DNA from: Sebastes aleutianus
Lineage: Eukaryota; Chordata; Actinopteri; Perciformes; Sebastidae
Direction of reading: 5' to 3'
Assembly: GCA_916700875.1 (NCBI GenBank)
Contig: CAKAKS010000060.1
Location: forward strand, 28,738,189-28,802,188
DNA: 64,000 nt
Shown here piece after piece: positions 57,232 to 64,000 of this stretch. The position numbers and the translations under genes were made by a program. The notes beneath the pieces are model-generated. The model did no database searches, was not told where the DNA came from, and saw only the letters and a program-made list of their open reading frames with translations. Within the stretch, counting starts at the first letter, position 1; each line of letters opens with the position of its first letter.

Positions 57232-57237
57232 GCCCAG
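57232..57237 (+). CDS. thsd7a: THSD7A microexon, 6 nt (Ala-Gln)
   Basis: The six bases GCCCAG lie between CGCTACAG and GTAAGAG, a strong donor. They encode Ala-Gln in phase 0. The neighbouring exons end ...LDHINQ and begin VYEVVPC. Human THSD7A reads NQAQVYEVVPC at this join, so exactly these two residues would be missing without the microexon. No alternative acceptor or donor at the neighbouring exons supplies Ala-Gln: extending the left exon adds Val-Lys, and extending the right one adds Pro-Gln without an AG. Skipping it would keep the frame. Confidence 0.85.
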
Positions 57238-57692
57238 GTAAGAGCTGCTTTCCTCAGCTATTTGTAAATGTAGTCGCAGATGTTAAGTGTCACTGATGTC
57301 AGTGGGTCACTGACAGATAGATGTAAACAGTCACAATATCCTCACTGTAAGTAAACAAGATACTATCAGATTGGAGTTTTATTTATACTGACATTTCTCA
57401 GAGTCAGAAATAATCTTGTTGGCTGAGTTAAACCTCAGAGAGCTGAGCCAAAGAATCACCGTGTATTAGGCAAAACTTAACTGACAAACTTGCAGGGCTA
57501 AGAGGAAATATATTTATAGAAATATAGATTACAGAGGCCACTTTTTTTTCATGAGTATGATGATTATAACCATGAGTTGGCTCAACCCAGAAGGAAAAAC
57601 TACCAATCTGCTCCCTTTGACTTGCTGTTGTATCTACTTTAAAGTATATCGAGAACACGTTAAGCACATAAATAATGTTTTTCTGTCCTCAG
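57238..57692 (+). other. thsd7a: Intron after the microexon
   Basis: A 455-bp intron with donor GTAAGA and acceptor TTTTTCTGTCCTCAG|GTG. No repeat or coding sequence seen. Confidence 0.85.
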
Positions 57693-57826
57693 GTGTATGA
57701 AGTGGTGCCGTGCCAGAGCGACTGTAATCAGTATGTGTGGCTGGCCGAGCCGTGGAGCGTGTGGAAAGTCAGCAACGTGGACTTAAAAGAGAACTGCGGC
57801 GAAGGCGTCCAGACCAGAAAAGTCAG
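57693..57826 (+). CDS. thsd7a: THSD7A exon: TSR start lacking its first cysteine
   Basis: This exon reads VYEVVPCQSDCNQYVW, LAEPWSVWKVSNVDLKENC, GEGVQTRKV(R). It ends the canonical repeat of 55919-56097 and opens a long-loop TSR. In human the core is EPWSICKVTF; here the codon after Val is TGG, so WSVW replaces WSIC and the first cysteine (C1) of this repeat is gone. The next cysteines (ENCGEG, and RC in the next exon) remain. The acceptor is CCTCAG|GTG and the donor is GTCAG|GTATAT, with a split Arg codon. Confidence 0.97.
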
Positions 57827-60302
57827 GTATATATCTAGCCGTCTGTCCTACTAGGTTTATATTCTTTATATACTGTACATTAGTAGATGCATAACTATTA
57901 ATAGTAGTGTATATTAGCGCTGCGATGGTTAGCCGATTAGTTGATGTCAGTCAACTGAACATTGATCATCAAAAATGCTGATAATGAATTGCTTTTTTAA
58001 TTAAAGGGCGGGTCCATCTGCGTTATTTTCTGGGTTTTTCAAATGGAAACGCCCACTCAGCTGACAGCAAAAAACACTGACGTACGTTATCACAGTAAGG
58101 TTATGAATAATGTGAACGCTAGCACAAGCTGAGTCAACGTTAGCTGTGCTAAGTCTGGTAATGACGACGAGGTAAAGTGGCTGTGGACGGGAGCAGCAGA
58201 AAATCGTATTTTAGCCAGCTAAAAAAAAATGTTTATAAGTTTAAGTGTACGCTATATTTAGAATATTTTCAACACTTTATCTTGCCGTCAGACAGCCCTT
58301 TTCACCCGAGAACTGTCTTCAAAGCCACCAGACTCCATTAACAAAAACAGTTATTTTACCTCGTAGGACACGGGAGTTGCTGGTCTTCCACTGCCTCCAT
58401 AGGTTAGGGTTTGTTTGTGTTATTATGTGACTTTCGGATCTGAACTAATGTGGCATCAATAGCAATACATTGCTTAGCTTCTGTGCCGTTACTCCTGTCT
58501 GCTTCTCCCTGCAAGTTACTGTATGTAACGTTAATACACTGACTAGGATGTATCATGTATATACTGTATTATGTAGCAGCGTCATCATGCAGAAACCTCT
58601 TTATCTGTAAAAACAAGCATATGAAGACATCACCTTGGGCTTTTGGAATATGTGATGAGCACTTGTTAGTTACGTTTATTATAATTATTATTATTAATCA
58701 GAAAAAATATATATTTTGTAGATTAATCTATAGCAGTTGCAGGCTGTCAGACCGCTACTAAGGCTGACGCATGCTAATTTTTATTCAAATTTGACTGCTT
58801 TGTGTGAAGTTATGCACGTTTTTGGAAGAAAAAAACATGCAAAAGATCTGGGCTAACCTGTCTATCATAATTCAGCTGACAGTCAACAATCGACACACTG
58901 ACAAATCCTTTCGGGTGGAACTCAAACTTTTGGATTTGTGTAATTCATGATGCCAAGACACACATTGTAATTAGACTATATAGACTCACAAGACTGTGAT
59001 TAGATGGTTAATGAGGCATATAGAACCAAACCATCGTGGTCCTGTAAAAACAGTGGATTAAAAACACATACAGATGATAAGACACAGGGACGTCATGAGA
59101 TATCAGCATCCGTGTCCCTTGTAATGATCAAGGGTAATGGCTTTTCATGATTGTTGGTGGTTCAATGCTTAGATGGCTGATTTACAATCACAGTGAGTAC
59201 TAATGACCTCAGTTAAGTCTCTGCTCTTTAGAGCAGGTGACATTATCAGTGAAAATAGTGTCAGTCACCTCCTCTTTATCTTCTCTGCTGGAGGATAAAA
59301 AGCTGTAATTTGGATGAAGAAATTCTAAAAATGTGGCTGCGGCAGTTGAGTAAAGCCAGGATACTGTATCCATTTATGCGTTGTAATGTTCTAGATGAAT
59401 TTACTTGGTTAAAACATAAAATGAAAGTAAAAAGAAGGGTGCAACTTACTTTCAGGTGTTTAATTTAACCAGTCTGTGTTAACATTGACCCTCTATAGCC
59501 ATTGGAGTTTGTGCAGGTCTCTAACTTTACGTTTTTCACCACCGTCCCGAACTTCCCCAACAAACAATTTAAACCGTTCCGAAGTCTGGCCGTCCCAATT
59601 ATAAAATGACAAAATAAAATTGTTCCCATAATTAAATGTGATGCATGGCATAAATAAAACACCATGGAAATGATTACATTATATATTAGCATACATGCAT
59701 TCTTTGATTTATTCATATCGCGTGCATTGAATTCATAAATCAATTTTAGAGAGCGAGATTGTCCCCGTCTTTGTCTTTTGTCTCTTCCGCGGTACGTTTC
59801 ACCAGTTAGGCCGGCAGTGACACCGGAAAGGGTAAAATCCTAACACCCCTTCGGGACGCCATTGTAACTGTCTGACAGCCGCAGTTCATCTTCTCGCTGT
59901 GTGTGCTCGTGTTAGTGTGTGTGGCAGAGTGCTTGCACATTCCTGGATTGTGTACTATTGCAATTCTACATTGACAAAATTGTCAGATTAATGTTGTGGT
60001 TTAATTACAGTTCTATTTTTTTTTTTTTAGGCCAGGTCTACCTTCCTACCCGCTACAGTCCCAAAATGTATTTGTTATTGTTACTGATAATTTTTTTTCA
60101 CCATCCCCTGGAAGTTGGGACTCCTTAAGTTAGAGCCCTGGTGTCCTTCAGACGAACTTGAGAAACACATAGGTGGTCAAGTACTTCATGTTCTTGCCAA
60201 CTCTGTATCCAGTTAAAACATAATGTCTGACTATTTTGTTCTCTGGAGCATAAAAGCAGCTAAAATAAGGTCAAATTCAGTGTTTGTCCACCAATCCCAC
60301 AG
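57827..60302 (+). other. thsd7a: Intron between exons 57693-57826 and 60303-60456
   Basis: No coding sequence seen. Positions 58140-58550 carry a diverged copy of the 42070-42620 family (AAGTGTACGCTATATTTAGA; CAATACATTGCTTAGCTTCT). A GC-richer patch near 59760-59890 may be repetitive. The remainder is unremarkable. The acceptor is GTCCACCAATCCCACAG|G. Confidence 0.85.
58140..58550. mobile_element. Diverged copy of the 42070-42620 MITE family
   Basis: It shares AAGTGTACGCTATATTTAGA, TTATCTTGCCGTCAGACAGC, AAAGCCACCAGACTCCATT (also at 34084-34610) and CAATACATTGCTTAG with the other copies. The terminal repeats are eroded. Confidence 0.5.
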
Positions 60303-60456
60303 GTGCATGCTCAACACCATAGACGGGCCGTCGGAGTCTGTGGAGGACTACCTGTGTGACCCGGAGGAGATGCCTCTGGGGGCCAGGGAGAGCCGGCTGC
60401 CCTGCCCCGAGGACTGCGTCCTCAACGACTGGGGCCCCTGGAGCCGCTGCAGCCTG
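60303..60456 (+). CDS. thsd7a: THSD7A exon: TSR end lacking its fifth cysteine, next TSR start
   Basis: This exon reads (R)CMLNTIDGPSESVEDYLC, DPEEMPLGARESRLPC, PEDCVLNDWGPWSRCSL. It completes the TSR begun at 57693-57826. Human has GSRVCKLPC; here it is GARESRLPC (codons GAG AGC CGG), so the fifth cysteine is absent, matching the absent first cysteine in the previous exon. DCVLNDWGPWSRC then opens a normal repeat with a WxxWxxC core. The acceptor is CCCACAG|G and the donor is CTG|GTGAGA, in phase 0. Confidence 0.97.
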
Positions 60457-61937
60457 GTGAGAGCTGAACCCGGATCAGAAAGCAGCAGCTCAGCTGTCTG
60501 GCGCAGATACGGGAACGTCAGACTTCTGTGAAGCCCACTGAGATTTATCTTGATATCTTTTTCTTGTCAGAAATATTTTCTCTGAGGCTCAAGGAATTCA
60601 AAGCGTAACTGCACTGTATCATTGTGAGCAGTGTGTGAATCTTTGTCAACAGGTTATTTCTTGTCCACCAAGGAGGAATAAAAGAGATATATGAACTGGG
60701 AAGCAGGAGAAAAATGGCTTATATATCACCTATATTACACTGTACTCACCGTGCATTCAGCAGGGAAGGAAGATGATTTATGATAAAGACTCAGAACTCC
60801 TGAGCAGGTTTCCAAATTTACATTTTGTGACCCGCACACACACCACCCTCTCTACATCAGCAGTAATGTAGTGGCAAACACAAAGCTGGCTGAAATATTC
60901 CCCAAGCTTGTGATCAGTATTTGGCAGACAACCACTAACAGTGAAAGTAATTAGGTATATTTGCAGAAAAAAATAGATTTATGATAACATTATTTAGTAA
61001 GATAGTCGATGCCAAGAGGAATTTAGTTCGTAAACGTTGATGGTAAGAGAGTTAAACATGAGAATGTATCTCGCTCTAAATGACCTGAGAGTCATTTCCC
61101 AAAATATGAATACTTTGCAAATTGAGTTTTGTAAAAAGACACCGCCCCCTGATTTAATCACAGCAGCAGAGCACACACCTACAGGCTGCAGCACGTACGC
61201 AATCTTCGTTCTCACTTTTTTGCAAAAACATGTAAGGTGTCAGAACATCTTGTTCAGCTCCCTCCGCCCCTGACACCTCTCGATTCGTGGTAAAAAAAAA
61301 AAAAGCCATTTTAACTGCTCTGGTTTCACCTGCTGTTCTCACAGCAGCACCCTGGCCATTGTTAATCACACCCCATTCTCTCCCAAAGTGCTTGACACAC
61401 CGACTTCCCACAATTCCAATCTCGTATTGGAGTCTGCAGTGGCACCAGCGGGGCCTCACACATGTTTTATTCATCGTGCCAGCGATGGAGTTATTCAAAA
61501 AGGCTGTCATTTTCTCCCCCAAACTCTCTTCTTCACAAGCAATGACCATGTAGAATCTGATGGTTTACTATCCCAGTACAATATCAGTTTCAGCCCTCCT
61601 GTCATTCCCTGCTGGAAAAAAAATTAATTCCACATTCTGGGAATGCCAGGAGAAAGGAGGGAAAGGATTTTTATTTATTTTTAGAAATACAACGATAAAA
61701 CATCCCTCCAGGGACAAGGCCTATGAAGACTCTGGGAGGATGTTTTGACATAAGAAATATTACTGAATTGTTGCCCAATAAGCTGGGAAATAATCCAAAA
61801 GTGGGCCAATTTGTAGCAGTTCCAAGGATATGTCTGTATTCAGTTCTAATCACCCTCTGCAATATGGACTGATTAGTCATTTACACATTTTTTAGAAACA
61901 TGTTTGTCCAGTTTTTAATTGCGGGTGTCTGTTGCAG
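60457..61937 (+). other. thsd7a: Intron between exons 60303-60456 and 61938-62079
   Basis: A 1,481-bp intron with a short A run at 61290-61304. No repeat family or coding sequence recognised. The acceptor is GCGGGTGTCTGTTGCAG|CC. Confidence 0.9.
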
Positions 61938-62079
61938 CCCTGTACCAGAACCAACAGTCGAGTGCGGACGGCGTACACTCTCCGCTCGCCCACTGTTGGG
62001 AGGCAGTGTCCAGACACGACTGACAAGGAGCCGTGCGGCCTGAACCTCAACTGTTTCAACTACTTCTACAACATCACAG
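61938..62079 (+). CDS. thsd7a: THSD7A exon: TSR body
   Basis: This exon reads PCTRTNSRVRTAYTLRS, PTVGRQCPDTTDKEPC, GLNLNCFNYFYNIT. It continues the repeat opened at 60303-60456: the PC pair, an RVRT strand, and C...C...C at the end. Human has PCNQSSFRQRSADP...EKEPCNLNKNCYHYDYNVT, so this is one of the less conserved exons. NIT is a sequon. The acceptor is GTTGCAG|CC (phase 0) and the donor is ACAG|GTAAAG, leaving one base. It is the last exon in the window. Confidence 0.95.
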
Positions 62080-62194
62080 GTAAAGGAAATGTAAAGTCGT
62101 AAAATCACAGTGGACAGGATTCTCTTCTCTCTGGAAGGTCATTTAAGGTGCAAAATGCGAGATTGGGATCATTTTTTATTGCCTCCACACAGCT

Positions 62195-62490
62195 CTCAAC
62201 ATGGCGACGGCTGAGCCGGCAGTTAAGGGTGCTAACAGTGACAACAGTGGCGACACCGCTGACAGAGCTAGCCGTGTTAACCTGGGGAGAAGGGGGGGGG
62301 GGGGAGGAGGGTGGCTGCTACAATTCCGCAACGGTGCCGTCGGTTGGGACGGTGTTATCAGCTGTAACCGCCGTATGAGAGCAGTGCAGAGAGGCGGCCG
62401 TGAGCTAGCCAGTGGGGCACGCTCACTTACACGCGATCGGATTACAATACACACAGAGGGAGAGTGGCTTCCTACTCTGCTCAGGTAGAT
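62195..62490 (+). other. GC-/CpG-rich patch with open frame
   Basis: About 300 bp, GC-rich in AT-rich surroundings, starting CTCAACATGGCGACGGCTGA and containing about 14 G at 62290-62303. An open frame from ATG at 62201 runs 95 codons with a Gly stretch. The opening resembles the CTCAACATGGCGGCCGGGTC segment of the repeat at 23655-24370, so I favour a repeat fragment over a gene or promoter. Uncertain. Confidence 0.3.
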
Positions 62491-62992
62491 ATTACTCCTC
62501 TATATCTTTACATAGCAAATCGTTGTTTGCTGCCATATTAATGCTTTGAATTTCGCATAGAGAAACATTTTGATTGTGGCAGACGTGTGTTTCCTCAAAT
62601 CAACGGTGCTGTGCGTGCCTTGTTTTTTGAATGGAGCAGGTTTTTGGGCTGCTGCCATGGCTGTGTCAGGATGAATGTTTCTCAACTTTAACCAAATCAC
62701 CAATATGAAAACAGGCATTTTGAGGCTTTAAAACTTGGTGAACATCACTTTACTGTAAACTCATCGGTGGTTCATGGGTATTGAGGCTGTTAAGCCACTG
62801 TTGAGGGGAGGAGATAGGGATAGGTAACTTCCAAAGGAGGCCTATTTAGATACACCACTTACAGACTTAGTATGGTGGGGGATTAAATGAGGAATTTTTG
62901 CGGTCTTGTTTTTTATGAATACAGAGGGGTATTAGTGATGCATACGTATTTGTATTTCTTTGGAGGTTCTGGACATGATGAGTCTACATATA

Positions 62993-63224
62993 TACATACA
63001 TGCATTTTTTATTATTATTAGTGTGCAAATCAATTGGTCACTTATTTGATTGTTGCAATAACAGAATGCGGTACATACTTTTATCGTACATACTTACATA
63101 CTCATCTCTATTTTTTTACCAGTATTTATCTTTTGGTGATGTTGTTTGATGTATTTGTACATGCATACATACATACATAAATACATACATGCATTTTCTA
63201 TTGTTAATGTGTAAATCAATTCTC
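62993..63224 (+). repeat. Short direct duplication with TACA repeats
   Basis: TACATACATGCATTTTTTAT...GTGTGCAAATCAATT (62993-63033) recurs as TACATACATGCATTTTCTAT...GTGTAAATCAATT (63183-63220), about 190 bp apart. CATA-type repeats precede each copy. Confidence 0.7.
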
Positions 63225-64000
63225 TAAAAACCAGCTGTTTGCTGCGGCCAAAAACGACTCTATGAGAGCGGTGAGAGTGAACAGAAACAGTAAAGCTACG
63301 GACCGGACAGCTAAATGAGGAGCTGAAACTCACTATAAAGCTCCGTAAAGCCGAGGGAAGCTGCAGATTCAGATAATAAATCTCTGTGATAACTTTTACA
63401 CTGTTTTCACATTGTTATTTCATACTTTTGTATTATAAAAAATCTAGATTTTAACTGCTTTAAATGGAAAGATTTCCAAAACTACTCAAAGATTTGAGCT
63501 GGCAGCTTTCCCGAGCTCCCGTCTCTGATCTGCACGATATCACACCTCCATATCACATGTCACAGAGGCTACTCTTTCATATTTTATGCTGGAAACTGTA
63601 ACAAACTATTTCAATAAAAATGAAAAAAGGAGAGATTGGCAGCGTTCCTATATTTCATTTGGATTTGTTGTGTTGCCTTCATAGCTGCTGCCCCACATTT
63701 CTCAACCAGCCCACCCTCCTCCTCTGTCTTCCCTTTGTGTTGTTACACTGGGAGACGTGACATATAATCCCTACTGCTGGGTTCACAGTGGTATACAGGC
63801 ATCCCAGGGTATATGTACATAATATACGAGCAGAGATTATTATTGGGTAAAGTGCTCTTTTTTTTTTTTCTGCTTTGTTGATGCTGAGACCATCCAAGCT
63901 GCTCCTTCCTTCAGTGTTTCTTGTTGTCTCTCTCAGTCTCTTACTGTCGCTCTTTCTTGTTGCAATCTCCCTATTTTCAGTCCCCAGAGTGCCACAAAGC

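Larger units (their letters stand above)
1..64000 (+). other. thsd7a: THSD7A gene, internal part (both ends outside window)
   Basis: The whole window is the middle of one gene read on the + strand. Fourteen exons with AG acceptors and GT donors join in a single frame (codon phases agree at all 13 junctions) to give 745 codons of cysteine- and tryptophan-rich thrombospondin type-1 repeats. Their order and sequence match vertebrate THSD7A, for example CPCDKYNAQPVGNWSDC and GYIEEACIIPCPSDCKLSEW. From family knowledge, THSD7A is a large single-pass type I membrane glycoprotein of endothelial, neural and podocyte cells, with a role in angiogenic cell migration and patterning; in humans it is an autoantigen in membranous nephropathy. 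The similarity is clearly to 7A rather than 7B. Which teleost duplicate (aa or ab) this is cannot be decided here. Confidence 0.95.
62080..64000 (+). other. thsd7a: Intron 3' of exon 61938-62079 (incomplete)
   Basis: The intron continues past the window end. The next family segment would begin with a Trp-Ser core (human DWSTCQ), which I do not find. It contains a GC-rich patch (62195-62490) with a G homopolymer, and two copies of a TACATACATGCATTTT...CAAATCAATT sequence (62993-63046 and 63183-63224). Confidence 0.85.

Noticed and set aside
63981..64000. Possible next THSD7A exon after CTATTTTCAG
   Set aside because: The acceptor looks good, but in the required phase the 20 available bases read VPRVPQS. 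The family has a Trp-containing start (DWSTCQ) at this point.
1..64000. CRISPR arrays, operons, prophage or other prokaryotic systems
   Set aside because: The window has introns, SINEs and MITEs and a vertebrate gene. Its tandem repeats lack the repeat-spacer layout.

Overview
The window is a stretch of vertebrate, almost certainly ray-finned (teleost) fish, chromosomal DNA. It lies entirely inside one gene on the + strand: the orthologue of THSD7A (thrombospondin type-1 domain-containing protein 7A). I found 14 coding exons whose conceptual joins are all in frame. Together they give 2,235 nt (745 codons) of tandem thrombospondin type-1 repeats (TSRs), colinear with the middle of vertebrate THSD7A as I remember it. 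A fifteenth possible exon, 63-131, fits the frame but not the known sequence. The promoter, signal peptide, first TSRs, last TSRs, transmembrane segment and 3' UTR all lie outside. Teleosts can carry two copies (thsd7aa, thsd7ab); I cannot tell which this is.

Exons (5'->3'): 5547-5702, 9475-9678, 14591-14785, 21169-21415, 35401-35516, 37057-37192, 38251-38354, 41251-41445, 43158-43424, 55919-56097, a 6-nt microexon 57232-57237, 57693-57826, 60303-60456 and 61938-62079. The two largest introns are 21416-35400 and 43425-55918.

The rest, about 96 %, is intron. It is full of short non-autonomous DNA transposons, several with visible 8- or 9-bp target-site duplications, of foldback elements, of tRNA-derived SINE copies and LINE 3'-tail remnants, and of simple repeats. 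The simple repeats include a TCTCC tract at 238-930, a 22-bp minisatellite at 37285-37930 and an A-rich tandem array at 43720-44945. Insertions are nested: three elements sit inside one another at 15650-17257 and two at 5742-6892. No other protein-coding gene, rRNA or functional tRNA is visible on either strand. Long open frames outside the exons come from low-complexity or transposon sequence.

The two most notable points are in the gene itself. One is the 6-nt microexon encoding Ala-Gln. The other is the matched loss of two cysteines, in two separate exons (57693-57826 and 60303-60456), that in a group-1 TSR would be bonded to each other (C1-C5). I see no sign of a new multi-gene system.
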